From positions 1 to 21,953 of the forward strand of contig JAKDIS010000035.1 of the NCBI GenBank assembly GCA_030450335.1: a DNA stretch of 21,953 nt, given 5' to 3'. The notes under the pieces are model-generated. The model worked only from the letters and a program-made list of their open reading frames with translations. It ran no database searches and was not told where the DNA came from. Position 1 is the stretch's first letter; every line of letters begins with the position of its first letter. The position numbers and the translations under genes are program-made. This document shows positions 7,304 through 15,790 of the stretch, piece after piece. The DNA is from Corynebacterium sp. (lineage in GTDB: Bacteria > Actinomycetota > Actinomycetes > Mycobacteriales > Mycobacteriaceae).

Positions 7304-7704
7304 CATCAACTGCAGTATGCCCGCCAGTCTGGTGCGGCGCTCAGCTGGTGGTCTTCCACCGGTTGCCGAATGCGGTCCCCGCGACGGCCACAGTCACACG
7401 CGATCTGTGGTGGGAGCGGCGGGAGCGGTCCGATCAGCACCTGGTCGGGTGGGTGTGCTGACATCGCGTAGGTATCGCGTGATCCGAACATTGTGGCCCG
7501 TCCGCCAACGGTCCCCGCTGACTCAAGCGGGGTTATCTGGGCGGGGACAACCCGGGGATGCCTGCCAGGACGACCGGTGAATCGACGGAGAAACCCCGTC
7601 GGCAAGTCGGCCGTACAAGAACCGTCAACCTGAACTTTTGAAAGCGAGGAAGGGGAGCGGCAGTCAGGGAAAAGTCCCTGACCAGCGAACTCCCCTGAAA
7701 TATC
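7304..7704 (+). promoter_or_regulatory. Long structured 5' leader of rpsB
   Basis: This is the larger part of the 548-nt gene-free stretch. No open frame here looks protein-like. It contains a perfect 7-bp hairpin (7513-7519 with 7526-7532), a 6-bp hairpin (7583-7588 with 7596-7601) and the two-tier hairpin at 7651-7696 just before the start codon. Ribosomal protein S2 is known to repress its own mRNA through the leader in gammaproteobacteria; a similar role here is inference. The first hairpin could instead act as an attenuator. Confidence 0.45.
7651..7696 (+). promoter_or_regulatory. Two-tier hairpin between the rpsB Shine-Dalgarno and start codon
   Basis: Outer helix: AGGGGAG (7651-7657) with CTCCCCT (7690-7696), 7 perfect pairs. 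Inner helix: GTCAGGGA (7663-7670) with TCCCTGAC (7675-7682), 8 perfect pairs closed by loop AAAG. The internal loop is 5 nt on one side and 7 nt on the other. The only good Shine-Dalgarno (purine-rich 7644-7657) is on the 5' side, and the ATG is 8 nt after the 3' side. Confidence 0.65.
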
Positions 7705-8559
<855 letters not shown>

Positions 8560-8628
8560 TTCTCACCGGAGAAATTCTCTCTACGTCTGTACTTTTCACT
8601 TCCACCATCTGAAGGAGGATCGCCTCAC

Positions 8629-9447
8629 ATGGCGAACTACACCGCTGCTGAAGTCAAGAAGCTCCGCGAGCTCACCGGCTCCGGCATGATGGCCTGCAAG
8701 AAGGCCCTCGAGGAGTCCGAAGGCAACTTCGACAAGGCAGTCGAGATCCTGCGCATCAAGGGCGCCAAGGACGTGGGCAAGCGCGCCGAGCGCACCGCGG
8801 CCGAGGGCCTGATCGCAGTGTCCGGCAACACCATGGTCGAGATCAACTCCGAGACCGACTTCGTCGCGAAGAACTGCGAGTTCATCGAGATCTCCAACCG
8901 CATCGCCGAGGCCGCTGCCGCAGCCAAGGCGAACAGCCCGGAGACCCTGGCCGAGGTCGACGTCGACGGCAAGTCCGCCGACACCGTGATCAAGGAGCTC
9001 TCCGCCAAGATCGGCGAGAAGCTCGAGCTGCGTCGCGCCGTCACCATCGAGGGCGACAAGGTCGCCGTCTACCTGCACCACCGTTCGTCCGACCTGCCCC
9101 CGGCAGTCGGCGTGCTCGTCGCCTACACCGGTGACGACGAGGGTGCGGCCAAGGCCGCCGCCATGCAGGTCGCCGCGCTGAAGGCCACCTACCTCTCCAG
9201 CGACGACGTCCCGGAGGAGACCGTCGCCAAGGAGCGCGAGATCGCCGAGGCGACCGCACGCGAGGAAGGCAAGCCGGAGAAGGCCCTGCCGAACATCATC
9301 GAGGGTCGCCTCAAGGGCTACTTCAAGGATGCCTGCCTGCTGGACCAGCCGTCCGTCACCGAGTCCAAGAAGACCGTCAAGCAGGTCATGGACGAGGCCG
9401 GCGTCACGCTGACCGGTTTCGTGCGCTTCGAGGTCGGCCAGGGCTAG
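8629..9447 (+). CDS. tsf: Elongation factor Ts
   Basis: Nucleotide exchange factor that regenerates EF-Tu-GTP; cytoplasmic. 272 aa. An N-terminal UBA-like three-helix domain ([28 protein letters not shown]) is followed by the EF-Tu-contacting TDFVAKN motif at 76-82. The core subdomains then run to [25 protein letters not shown] at the end. Shine-Dalgarno AAGGAGG at 8612-8618 lies about 10 nt before the ATG, the best ribosome site in the window. The operon partner is rpsB, the classic pairing. A strong hairpin after the stop marks the end of the transcript. Confidence 0.98.
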   Translation: MANYTAAEVKKLRELTGSGMMACKKALEESEGNFDKAVEILRIKGAKDVGKRAERTAAEGLIAVSGNTMVEINSETDFVAKNCEFIEISNRIAEAAAAAKANSPETLAEVDVDGKSADTVIKELSAKIGEKLELRRAVTIEGDKVAVYLHHRSSDLPPAVGVLVAYTGDDEGAAKAAAMQVAALKATYLSSDDVPEETVAKEREIAEATAREEGKPEKALPNIIEGRLKGYFKDACLLDQPSVTESKKTVKQVMDEAGVTLTGFVRFEVGQG

Positions 9448-9503
9448 TACCCCCGGTCACCCGCTTGCGCAGCGCGAGCTGCCGCAGGACTGCAGCACCA
9501 CCT

Positions 9504-9543
9504 GAACCCGCCGCCCCCGGCTCTGCCCGGGGACGGCGGGTTC
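9504..9543 (+). terminator. Rho-independent-like terminator after tsf
   Basis: GAACCCGCCG (9504-9513) pairs perfectly with CGGCGGGTTC (9534-9543). After one mismatch, CCCCGG (9515-9520) pairs with CCGGGG (9527-9532) around a 6-nt loop. There is no U-tract, which is common for actinobacterial hairpin terminators. Confidence 0.7.
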
Positions 9544-9556
9544 GGTGCTGTCGGTG

Positions 9557-9585
9557 CTGTGGGGGACCGGCCGGCACGCTAGGAT
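9557..9585 (+). promoter_or_regulatory. Candidate pyrH promoter
   Basis: CTGTGG (9557-9562) and TAGGAT (9580-9585) are 17 nt apart, downstream of the tsf terminator. The start would be near 9592, giving a leader of about 40 nt. The -35 overlaps a two-copy direct repeat CGGTGCTGT at 9543-9560 and resembles the rpsB -35 (TTGTGG). Confidence 0.5.
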
Positions 9586-9631
9586 GATCAATCGGACACA
9601 CACGCACCAACACCCCCAAGGAGATCCCACG

Positions 9632-10399
9632 GTGGCCGAGAGCACTGCAAGCACAGCGAACCCCGCAAGCGACACGAACACCCCGTCCGGTTACAAGAGG
9701 GTCATGCTGAAGCTCGGCGGTGAGATGTTCGGCGGCGGCAAGGTCGGCATCGACCCCGACGTCGTGGAGAACGTGGCACGCCAGATCGCCGAGGTCGCCG
9801 CCACGGGCGCCGAGGTCGCCGTGGTCATCGGCGGCGGGAACTTCTTCCGAGGCGCCGAGCTGCAGCAGCGCGGCCTGGACCGCGCCCGCTCGGACTACAT
9901 GGGCATGCTCGGCACCGTGATGAACTGCCTGGCGCTGCAGGACTTCCTGGAGCAGCAGGGCATCGACTCGCGTGTGCAGACCGCCATCAACATGGCGCAG
10001 GTCTCCGAGCCCTACCTCCCGCTGCGCGCCGACCGGCACCTGGAGAAGGGCCGCGTGGTCATCTTCGGTGCGGGCATGGGCATGCCCTACTTCTCCACCG
10101 ACACCACCGCCGCACAGCGTGCCCTGGAGATCGGCTGCGAGGTGCTGCTGATGGCCAAGGGCGTCGACGGCGTCTACAGCGACGACCCGCGCACCAACCC
10201 GGAGGCCGAGCTCTTCGACGAGATCACCCACCGTGAGGTCATCGAGCGTGGCCTCAAGGTCGCCGACGCCACCGCCTTCAGCCTCTGCATGGACAACAAC
10301 ATGCCGATGCTCGTGTTCAACCTCCTGACGGACGGCAACATCGCACGCGCCGTGGCGGGGGAGCAGATCGGCACCCTGGTCGCCACCCCGGCGTCCTGA
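9632..10399 (+). CDS. pyrH: UMP kinase (uridylate kinase)
   Basis: Phosphorylates UMP to UDP with ATP in pyrimidine nucleotide synthesis; cytoplasmic hexamer in the family. 255 aa from GTG 9632, chosen because AAGGAG (9618-9623) is 8 nt upstream; the frame is open to 9545 but the extra residues look noncoding. A 20-residue Ser/Thr/Asn-rich tail precedes the amino-acid-kinase fold. Visible motifs are [23 protein letters not shown] (66-74), [28 protein letters not shown] and [14 protein letters not shown] replaces the SGE of E. coli in the first glycine loop. It has its own promoter and terminator-flanked position, so it may be expressed apart from rpsB-tsf. Confidence 0.97.
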   Translation: MAESTASTANPASDTNTPSGYKRVMLKLGGEMFGGGKVGIDPDVVENVARQIAEVAATGAEVAVVIGGGNFFRGAELQQRGLDRARSDYMGMLGTVMNCLALQDFLEQQGIDSRVQTAINMAQVSEPYLPLRADRHLEKGRVVIFGAGMGMPYFSTDTTAAQRALEIGCEVLLMAKGVDGVYSDDPRTNPEAELFDEITHREVIERGLKVADATAFSLCMDNNMPMLVFNLLTDGNIARAVAGEQIGTLVATPAS

Positions 10400-10402
10400 A
10401 CG

Positions 10403-10444
10403 GGCCGTACCTGAACGGTCGTACCTTCACGGCCGTACCCGAAA
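10403..10444 (+). repeat. Three tandem 14-bp repeats after pyrH
   Basis: Units begin at 10403, 10417 and 10431, each with the core GG(C/T)CGTACC followed by a variable 5-nt tail. The GGCCGT and ACGG(C/T)C halves of neighbouring units can pair, so alternative hairpins are possible. It begins four bases after the pyrH stop. Confidence 0.75.
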
Positions 10445-10445
10445 A

Positions 10446-10460
10446 CCCGCCACCGGCGGG
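10446..10460 (+). terminator. Hairpin in the pyrH-frr gap
   Basis: CCCGCC (10446-10451) and GGCGGG (10455-10460) pair around loop ACC, right after the 14-bp repeats and after a short A-run. No U-tract follows. It is a possible pyrH terminator. Confidence 0.45.
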
Positions 10461-10508
10461 GAGGCGCAGGACGCCCCCGTCGGTGAACTTCCGGGAAACT
10501 CCGTGCCG

Positions 10509-10528
10509 GTGACTGGTAGATTCGTCAC
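10509..10528 (+). promoter_or_regulatory. frr promoter with inverted repeat around the -10
   Basis: TAGATT (10517-10522), preceded by TGG as an extended -10, lies inside the inverted repeat GTGAC (10509-10513) / GTCAC (10524-10528). With flanking bases the arms are 8 bp with one mismatch. Start near 10529 gives a leader of about 50 nt. A factor could bind across the -10 (inference). Confidence 0.5.
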
Positions 10529-10580
10529 TGGAACGGCAAGACCTGCCCGCAACTGATTTATCTGCGACAAGAGGACAGCA

Positions 10581-11138
10581 ATGATTGACGACACCCTGCT
10601 CGAGTCCGAGGACTACATGAGCCGCTCGGTGGAGCACGTCCGCGAGGACCTGATGACCATCCGGACCGGCCGCGCGAACCCCGCGATGTTCAACGGCGTG
10701 TTCGGCGAGTACTACGGTGTTCGCACCCCGATCACCCAGATGGCCACCATCAGCGTGCCGGAACCGCGCATGCTGATCATCAAGCCGTACGAGCAGTCGG
10801 CCATGCAGGAGATCGAGAACGCGATCCGCAACTCGGACCTGGGCGTCAACCCCACCAACGACGGGCACGTCCTGCGTGTCACCGTCCCGCAGCTGACCGA
10901 GGAGCGTCGTCAGCAGCTGGTGAAGGTCGCCAAGTCCAAGGGGGAGGACGCCAAGATCGCGATCCGTAACATCCGCCGTAAGGGCATGGACGCGTTGGCG
11001 AAGATCCAGAAGGACGGCGACGCCGGCGAGGACGAGGTCAAGGCCGCGGAGAAGGAGCTGGACAAGGTCACGCACCAGTACACCGGCCAGGTCGATGCGG
11101 TCGTTGAGTCCAAGGAGAAGGAGTTGATGGAGGTCTAG
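10581..11138 (+). CDS. frr: Ribosome recycling factor
   Basis: With EF-G, splits the post-termination ribosome; cytoplasmic. 185 aa, the normal length. Domain I helices are clear: the N-terminal [30 protein letters not shown] and the C-terminal [15 protein letters not shown] and [17 protein letters not shown] stretches. [22 protein letters not shown] leads into the closing helix. Shine-Dalgarno GAGGA at 10571-10575 precedes the ATG by 5 nt. The TAG stop shares its last base with the GTG start of cdsA, so the two are a translationally coupled pair, as in other actinobacteria. Confidence 0.97.
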   Translation: MIDDTLLESEDYMSRSVEHVREDLMTIRTGRANPAMFNGVFGEYYGVRTPITQMATISVPEPRMLIIKPYEQSAMQEIENAIRNSDLGVNPTNDGHVLRVTVPQLTEERRQQLVKVAKSKGEDAKIAIRNIRRKGMDALAKIQKDGDAGEDEVKAAEKELDKVTHQYTGQVDAVVESKEKELMEV

Positions 11139-12112
11139 TGACTGCTGGACAACCATCAGGGACAGGCGACGCCGTGAACACCGGGAACCCTGCGAACGCA
11201 GGCAGCGCAGATAGCGCAGATAGCGCAGGTAAGAGCACTGGACGCGACGGCTACCGCCTGCCGCAGCCGAAGAACTCCGCCGGACGCAACCTCCCGGTCG
11301 CCATCACCAGCGCGCTGGTCCTCGGCCTGCTGGTCGTCGCCGGCCTCGCGATCCCTTACGTGTGGTACCCCCTGGTCGCCGCGGCGATGGGGCTGGCGAC
11401 CTACGAAGTGCACTCGCGCCTCAAGGAGAACGGGTACTCGCTGAACCTGCCGGTGCTGCTCATCGGCGGGCAGGCGATGATCTGGTTGTCGTGGCCCTAC
11501 GGGACCACGGGGCTGGTCTCCGCGTTCGCGTTGACGGCCGTCGCGGCCGTGGTCGCCCGCCTGTTCCACAACGGCAGGACGTCGCCTCCGACGAACTGGT
11601 TGCGCGACATCGGCATCTCACTGTTCGTGCTGGTGTGGATCCCGATGTGCGGTGCCTTCGCCGGCATGCTCTCGCAGCTGACCTACCGTGACGTGCCGTG
11701 GTGGAGCCTGGTGCTCACCTTCATGCTGTGCGTCATCGCCTCGGACGTCGGCGGTTACGCCTCCGGCGTGTTCTTCGGCAGCCACCCCATGGTGCCGGCG
11801 ATCAGCCCGAAGAAGTCCTGGGAGGGTTTCATCGGCTCGGTGGTGTTCGCCGCCGTCATCGGCATGCTGTCGGTGCTGTTCCTGCTCGACCTGCGTGAGC
11901 CGATGCACTACGTGCTCGGCATATCGCTGGGCGCCGGGCTGGCGGTGTGCGCCACCGTCGGCGACCTGGTCGAGTCGCAGTTCAAGCGCGACCTGAAGAT
12001 CAAGGACATGTCGGCGATGATCCCCGGCCACGGCGGCATCATGGACCGATTGGACGGCATGCTGCCGGCGGCGATGCTCACGTGGATCGTGATGACCGCC
12101 GTCGCGGGCTGA
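11138..12112 (+). CDS. cdsA: Phosphatidate cytidylyltransferase (CDP-diacylglycerol synthase)
   Basis: Makes CDP-diacylglycerol from CTP and phosphatidate, the branch-point donor for phosphatidylglycerol, cardiolipin and phosphatidylinositol; integral membrane. 324 aa. Residues 1-50 are a polar, Asn/Ser/Ala-rich cytoplasmic tail containing three Ser-Ala-Asp(Gly) repeats. About eight hydrophobic segments follow from about 52 (VAITSALVLGLLVVAGLAI) to the C-terminus. The family signature is complete near residues 284-310: SQFKRDLKIKD, then IPGHGGIMDRLDGM with the catalytic acids. Starts with GTG overlapping the frr stop by one base. A hairpin straddling its stop probably ends the transcript. Confidence 0.96.
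   Translation: MTAGQPSGTGDAVNTGNPANAGSADSADSAGKSTGRDGYRLPQPKNSAGRNLPVAITSALVLGLLVVAGLAIPYVWYPLVAAAMGLATYEVHSRLKENGYSLNLPVLLIGGQAMIWLSWPYGTTGLVSAFALTAVAAVVARLFHNGRTSPPTNWLRDIGISLFVLVWIPMCGAFAGMLSQLTYRDVPWWSLVLTFMLCVIASDVGGYASGVFFGSHPMVPAISPKKSWEGFIGSVVFAAVIGMLSVLFLLDLREPMHYVLGISLGAGLAVCATVGDLVESQFKRDLKIKDMSAMIPGHGGIMDRLDGMLPAAMLTWIVMTAVAG
11204..11230 (+). repeat. 9-bp tandem repeat, three copies, inside cdsA
   Basis: AGCGCAGAT twice and then AGCGCAGGT, in frame, encoding Ser-Ala-Asp, Ser-Ala-Asp, Ser-Ala-Gly at residues 23-31 in the disordered N-terminal tail. Copy number could change without a frameshift. Confidence 0.85.
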
Positions 12113-12131
12113 CCCCGGTCGGCCAGCCCGC
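12104..12131. terminator. Hairpin at the convergent cdsA / LapA-like ends
   Basis: GCGGGCTG (12104-12111) and CAGCCCGC (12124-12131) are perfect 8-bp arms with a 12-nt loop, overlapping the cdsA stop. It sits in the 27-nt gap between convergent genes and could serve both directions. There is no U-tract. Confidence 0.5.
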
Positions 12132-12139
12132 AGGTCACG

Positions 12140-12589
12140 CTATTTGCGCTTCTTCTTGCCGCCGTTGTCGGGGTGGTTGATCTGACGGCGCAGCTGCAGG
12201 ATGCGCACCGCGCCCACGCACGACATCACCAGGGCGCCGGCGATGGCGGCGATGAGCATCCCCACACCGATGGGGAAGTTCCACTCCCAGACGAACATCT
12301 TCAGCTGCACGGAGTCCTGGTTCTGCAGGATGAAGATCAGCAGCAGGATCAGGATCACCGCGCCGACGCTCAGGCCCACCCACGTGGACCCGGCGATCGA
12401 GCCGGCGACGGAGGGCTTCGCCGACGAGTCGGCGGCGGTGCCCTCCGGGGCGGGGGCCTCCGACGTCTCCACCTCGGTGGATGCGGCGTCGGACGTGTCG
12501 GCGAAGCCGCCGGCGTCGGGCAGCTCGGCGGTGTCGGTGGTCGGGACGGTCAGGTCGTCTGAGCGTTCATTCTCTGGTCTCTTAGCCAT
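12140..12589 (-). CDS. LapA-domain (DUF1049-like) membrane protein
   Basis: 149 aa from the ATG at 12589. Residues 1-68 are an acidic, Thr/Ser/Ala/Glu-rich tail with no hydrophobic segment. Two membrane segments follow at about 70-88 and 106-127, joined by QNQDSVQLKMFVWEWNFPIG; the FILQNxxxV...F...FPIGV pattern is what identifies the LapA domain. The tail after the second segment is very basic (RILQLRRQI, then KKKRK). LapA in E. coli takes part in lipopolysaccharide assembly, but this lineage lacks LPS, so the function is unknown here. A longer frame to 12643 exists, but the ATG at 12589 has a -10-like hexamer 7 nt upstream. It is antisense to its neighbours and divergent from rlmN. Confidence 0.82.
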   Translation of the reverse strand: MAKRPENERSDDLTVPTTDTAELPDAGGFADTSDAASTEVETSEAPAPEGTAADSSAKPSVAGSIAGSTWVGLSVGAVILILLLIFILQNQDSVQLKMFVWEWNFPIGVGMLIAAIAGALVMSCVGAVRILQLRRQINHPDNGGKKKRK

Positions 12590-12596
12590 GCCGCCA

Positions 12597-12602
12597 AGTG
12601 TA
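12597..12602 (-). promoter_or_regulatory. Putative -10 element of the LapA-like gene (leaderless type)
   Basis: Minus-strand TACACT ends 7 nt before the ATG at 12589, with no Shine-Dalgarno between. It fixes the choice of the shorter start. Confidence 0.45.
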
Positions 12603-12606
12603 GTGG

Positions 12607-12645
12607 TATTGCACGATGTGCCCCCACCTCCCACGACGTGCAATA
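12607..12645. repeat. Inverted repeat between divergent LapA-like gene and rlmN
   Basis: The 14-nt arms 12607-12620 and 12632-12645 match as reverse complements at 12 of 14 positions, with an 11-nt spacer. The core is CGTGCAATA. The right arm overlaps the extended -10 of rlmN and the left arm lies just upstream of the LapA-like -10, so it is placed like an operator. Confidence 0.6.
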
Positions 12646-12647
12646 AT
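12639..12647 (+). promoter_or_regulatory. Putative extended -10 of rlmN
   Basis: TG, one base, then AATAAT (5 of 6 to TATAAT) at 12642-12647, 10 nt before the ATG. The predicted start is within a few bases of the start codon, and no Shine-Dalgarno is present. Confidence 0.5.
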
Positions 12648-12657
12648 TGCCGACACC

Positions 12658-13770
12658 ATGACTACACCGGTTCAACTGCAGTTCCGTGCCCCCACCAGGG
12701 GCATGCCACCCACCCACCTGGCCGACCTCACCGACGACGAGGTCAAGGCCGCGGTCACCGACGCCGGACTTCCCGGCTTCCGTGCCAACCAGATCGCCAA
12801 GCAGTACTACGGACGTCTCGAGGGCGAGCCCTCCCAGATGACCGACCTGCCCGAAGGTCTGCGCACCACCGTGAAGGACGCCCTGTTCCCCACGTTGATG
12901 GAGTCGGTCCGCAACATCTCCTGTGACGAGGGCCAGACGCGCAAGACGCTCTGGAAGTTGCACGACGCGACCATGCTCGAGTCCGTCCTGATGCGCTACC
13001 CCGACCGCGCGACGCTGTGCATCTCCTCGCAGGCCGGTTGCGGCATGGCCTGCCCGTTCTGCGCCACCGGCCAGGGCGGGCTGGACCGCAACCTGTCGAC
13101 CGCCGAGATCGTCGAGCAGGTCCGCGCCGCGGCGAAGTCCATGCGCGACGGTGAGGTCGAGGGCGGCGAGGGTCGTCTGTCCAACATCGTCTTCATGGGC
13201 ATGGGCGAGCCGCTCGCCAACTACAAGCGCGTGGTCAAGGCGATCCGTCGGATCACCGCGCCGGCACCGGAGGGCTTCGGCATCTCCGCGCGCAACGTGA
13301 CGGTGTCGACCGTGGGCCTGGCCCCGGCGATCCGCAAGCTCGCCGACGAGGGCATGCACATGCGCCTGGCCGTGAGCCTGCACTGCCCGGACGATGAACT
13401 GCGCGACACCCTCGTGCCCGTCAACAACCGGTGGTCGGTGGACGAGGTCCTCGATGCCGCGCGTTACTACGCCGACAAGTCCGGCCGTCGCGTGTCCATC
13501 GAGTACGCGCTGATCCGCGACATCAACGACCACCCGTGGCGTGCCGACCTGCTCGGCAAGAAGCTGCGCGGCGCGCTGGGCAACCAGGTGCACGTCAACC
13601 TGATCCCGCTGAACCCCACCCCGGGTTCGAAGTGGGACGCCTCGCCGAAGCCCGTGCAGGACGAGTTCGTCCGCCGGGTCGCGGCCCAGGGCGTGGCCTG
13701 CACGGTGCGCGACACCCGCGGCCAGGAGATCGCCGCAGCCTGCGGCCAGCTCGCCGCCGAGGAGCGCTAG
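12658..13770 (+). CDS. rlmN: Dual-specificity 23S rRNA/tRNA (adenine-C2) methyltransferase RlmN
   Basis: Radical SAM enzyme that methylates C2 of A2503 in 23S rRNA and A37 of some tRNAs. 370 aa from the ATG at 12658. The N-terminal helical region spans about 20-100 ([15 protein letters not shown]). The [4Fe-4S] cysteines are Cys128, Cys132 and Cys135 in CGMACPFC. Both mechanistic cysteines are present: Cys121 (TLCISSQ) and Cys362 (AAACGQL), the latter being the one that is methylated in E. coli Rlm[10 protein letters not shown] is the SAM-binding GGE-like motif. The long spacer around [10 protein letters not shown] is a mild insertion. The cdsA-rlmN proximity is conserved. It ends at a tandem pair of hairpins. 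Confidence 0.97.
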   Translation: MTTPVQLQFRAPTRGMPPTHLADLTDDEVKAAVTDAGLPGFRANQIAKQYYGRLEGEPSQMTDLPEGLRTTVKDALFPTLMESVRNISCDEGQTRKTLWKLHDATMLESVLMRYPDRATLCISSQAGCGMACPFCATGQGGLDRNLSTAEIVEQVRAAAKSMRDGEVEGGEGRLSNIVFMGMGEPLANYKRVVKAIRRITAPAPEGFGISARNVTVSTVGLAPAIRKLADEGMHMRLAVSLHCPDDELRDTLVPVNNRWSVDEVLDAARYYADKSGRRVSIEYALIRDINDHPWRADLLGKKLRGALGNQVHVNLIPLNPTPGSKWDASPKPVQDEFVRRVAAQGVACTVRDTRGQEIAAACGQLAAEER

Positions 13771-13781
13771 GCTCCTTGCTG

Positions 13782-13813
13782 TTGTCCGCCTGCCCCAGGG
13801 CAGGTGGGGACAA
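13782..13813 (+). terminator. First hairpin after rlmN
   Basis: TTGTCC (13782-13787) pairs with GGACAA (13808-13813), and CCTGCC (13789-13794) with GGCAGG (13799-13804), with a short internal bulge. It precedes the main terminator. Confidence 0.5.
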
Positions 13814-13816
13814 AGA

Positions 13817-13861
13817 AAAGCCCCCGCCCCGACCCAGGTGACTGGGAGGGGAGGGGGCTTT
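13817..13861. terminator. Bidirectional terminator between rlmN and the DUF2631 gene
   Basis: AAAGCCCCC (13817-13825) pairs with GGGGGCTTT (13853-13861), then CCCC (13827-13830) with GGGG (13848-13851), then CCCAG (13833-13837) with CTGGG (13842-13846) around loop GTGA. A-rich and T-rich flanks serve both strands. It is the strongest terminator in the window. Confidence 0.9.
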
Positions 13862-13885
13862 CTCCGTGCGGACCCTGTGCGGACC

Positions 13886-14350
13886 CTAGTGGTGCAGCGC
13901 GTGCTTCGGGGTCTCGATGCTCTCGACACCGTCGGAGCCGACACCCGGCAGGTTCCAGGAACGCAGCTCGGCGGTCGTCATGTTGGCGTAGACGCCGGTG
14001 AGGTTGCGCTGGTCGGCGGCCCAGTCGGGCTCCTGGTGGCCGGCCGGCTTGTTGTGCGAGGTCACCGTGGCGCGCGCGGGCTTCGGCTTCCAGTTCGGCG
14101 AGGAGTGGCGTGCGTAGAGCGTGGTGCCCACGATCAGCAGCACGCCGATGCAGACGAGCCAGATGTTCTCGACGTGGCCGGGGTGGTTACCGAACAGCAT
14201 GCCGAACATGGACAGGCCACCGAGGTAGCCGACGACGATCGTCGTCTTCCGGGGGAACTGGTGCCAGCCCCAGGCTGCGGACGGCTCATCCTCGGTGGAG
14301 ACGCCGTTGTACACTGCCACCTTCGTGCCATGATTTGCGTGATCGGCCAC
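13886..14350 (-). CDS. DUF2631 family membrane protein
   Basis: 154 aa from GTG 14350, selected because GGAGG lies about 8 nt upstream on the minus strand; a frame open to 14407 runs through that ribosome site. Residues 1-35 are polar and include the DUF2631-like DEPSAAWGWH stretch (21-30). Two membrane segments lie at about 36-54 (TTIVVGYLGGLSMFGMLF) and 62-80 (NIWLVCIGVLLIVGTTLY). A long hydrophilic tail (81-154) has many Asn, Pro and His residues and ends in HALHH. Function is unknown; the family is confined to actinobacteria and commonly lies next to dxr, as here. It is convergent with rlmN and divergent from dxr. Confidence 0.85.
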   Translation of the reverse strand: MADHANHGTKVAVYNGVSTEDEPSAAWGWHQFPRKTTIVVGYLGGLSMFGMLFGNHPGHVENIWLVCIGVLLIVGTTLYARHSSPNWKPKPARATVTSHNKPAGHQEPDWAADQRNLTGVYANMTTAELRSWNLPGVGSDGVESIETPKHALHH

Positions 14351-14393
14351 GTCGATATCCTCCTGAACTAGGACGGCAGTGGTCACCTGCCGA

Positions 14394-14399
14394 ATTATC
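14394..14399 (-). promoter_or_regulatory. Putative -10 of the DUF2631 gene
   Basis: Minus-strand GATAAT matches TATAAT at 5 of 6. A start near 14387 would give a leader of about 37 nt carrying the AGGAGG ribosome site. The -35 is weak. Confidence 0.5.
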
Positions 14400-14605
14400 G
14401 CCTCCATTCTTGCACATCCGCCGCGCGCGGTGAACTTCCGCCCCGCCGCGGGTTCCCCCGCCAGTGACCCCGCCGCTCACCCCGCACACAGACCCTGCAG
14501 GCAGGCCCCTCACCTGACCGGCGGCTGGGGGCAGCCTGGAGGTCTGCTGGGGGAGCGCGGGGAGGTGGCGTCCCGGCTACCGTGGCGCCGCGGGCCCGTG
14601 GAACA

Positions 14606-15790
14606 ATGGGCCGGGTGAAGAGACGAGTAGTGGTGCTGGGTAGTACCGGTTCAATCGGTACGCAGGCGCTCGAGATCATCGCGGACAACCCGGAGCGTTT
14701 CGAGCTGGTGGGCATCTCCGCGCACGGGACGAAACCGGAGCTGCTGCTTCAGCAGGTGCGCTCCTTCGGCCTGGGCGCCGGGCAGGTGGCGGTCGCCAGC
14801 GACCGCAGTGCCGACGAGATCGAGCGGGAGCTGGACGGCCACGTGGTCCGCGGGGCGGACTCGGCCCGTCAGCTCGTGGAGCGCACCACCGGGGACCTGG
14901 GCCTGGGCAGTGAGGACGTCGTCCTCAACGCCCTGGTCGGGTCGTTGGGACTGGACGCCACCCTGGCGACGTTGACCGGCGAGGCGCGTCTGGCGTTGGC
15001 GAACAAGGAGTCGCTCGTCGCCGGCGGCGGGCTGGTGCTGGACGCCGCGTCCGAGGGCCAGCTGGTCCCGGTGGACTCGGAGCACTCGGCGATGGCGCAG
15101 TGCCTGTGGTCGGGACGTCACGAGGACGTCGCGGAGCTGGTGCTCACGGCGTCCGGCGGGCCGTTCCGCGGGTGGACGCGCGAGGCGCTGCAGGACGTCA
15201 CGCCGCTGCAGGCGGCGAACCACCCGACCTGGTCGATGGGGCAGATGAACACGCTGAACTCCTCGTCGATGGTGAACAAGGGGCTGGAGCTCATCGAGGC
15301 GTCCCTACTGTTCGGCGTCCCGGCGGAACAGATCGCGGTGACGGTGCACCCGCAGTCCATCGTGCACTCCATGGTCACCTTCCGCGACGGCGCGACGATC
15401 GCCCAGGCGTCCCCGCCGTCGATGAAGCTGCCGATCAGCCTGGCGCTGGGCTGGCCGGGGCGCGTCCCCGGCGCCCAGACGTCGCTGGACTTCGCCACGG
15501 CGTCCACGTGGGACTTCGAGCCCCTGGACGACGAGGTGTTCCCCGCCGTCCGGCTCGCACGCGAGGCCGTGACGGCCGGCGGGTGCATGCCCGCGGTATA
15601 CAACGCGGCGAACGAGGAGGCCGCGGTGGAGTTCCTCGCCGGCACCCTGGCGTTCCCGCGCATCGTCGACACCATCGCCGAGGTGATGGGGGACTGCGCG
15701 TCGCTGGTGCAGCGTCCGCGTGACATCGACGACGTCCTCGCCGCCGAGCGCGAGGCCCGTGCGCGGGCCCACGAGAGGATGGGCCGGTGA
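14606..15790 (+). CDS. dxr: 1-deoxy-D-xylulose 5-phosphate reductoisomerase
   Basis: Second step of the MEP isoprenoid pathway: converts DXP to MEP with NADPH; cytoplasmic. 394 aa from the ATG at 14606. The GTG at 14615 gives [12 protein letters not shown], closer to usual family starts, so it may be the real one; neither has a Shine-Dalgarno. The NADPH loop GSTGSIG is at 12-18 and NKES at 133-136. Metal ligands are Asp157 and Glu159 (VDSEHSA) and Glu228 (NKGLELIEA). SGGPFRGW and HPTWSMG are the substrate-side motifs. The stop overlaps the rseP start as GTGA, so dxr-rseP is coupled, and ispG of the same pathway follows. Confidence 0.96.
   Translation: MGRVKRRVVVLGSTGSIGTQALEIIADNPERFELVGISAHGTKPELLLQQVRSFGLGAGQVAVASDRSADEIERELDGHVVRGADSARQLVERTTGDLGLGSEDVVLNALVGSLGLDATLATLTGEARLALANKESLVAGGGLVLDAASEGQLVPVDSEHSAMAQCLWSGRHEDVAELVLTASGGPFRGWTREALQDVTPLQAANHPTWSMGQMNTLNSSSMVNKGLELIEASLLFGVPAEQIAVTVHPQSIVHSMVTFRDGATIAQASPPSMKLPISLALGWPGRVPGAQTSLDFATASTWDFEPLDDEVFPAVRLAREAVTAGGCMPAVYNAANEEAAVEFLAGTLAFPRIVDTIAEVMGDCASLVQRPRDIDDVLAAEREARARAHERMGR

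Noticed and set aside
7513..7532. Hairpin considered as a rho-independent terminator
   Set aside because: It is a perfect 7-bp GC stem, but only two T residues follow and there is no gene upstream on the plus strand. It is kept only as part of the rpsB leader.
11204..11230. Tandem repeat considered as a CRISPR or mobile-element footprint
   Set aside because: Units are only 9 bp with no spacers, lie in frame inside cdsA, and simply encode Ser-Ala-Asp repeats.
13768..13773. TAGGCT at the rlmN stop as a -10 element
   Set aside because: No plus-strand gene follows for over 800 nt and two hairpins come directly after. It is useful as a caution that such hexamers arise from TAG stops by chance.
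12550..13944. 464-codon minus-strand frame across rlmN
   Set aside because: Fully antisense to rlmN, with unnatural Arg/His/Gly composition; it also runs through the two-way terminator.
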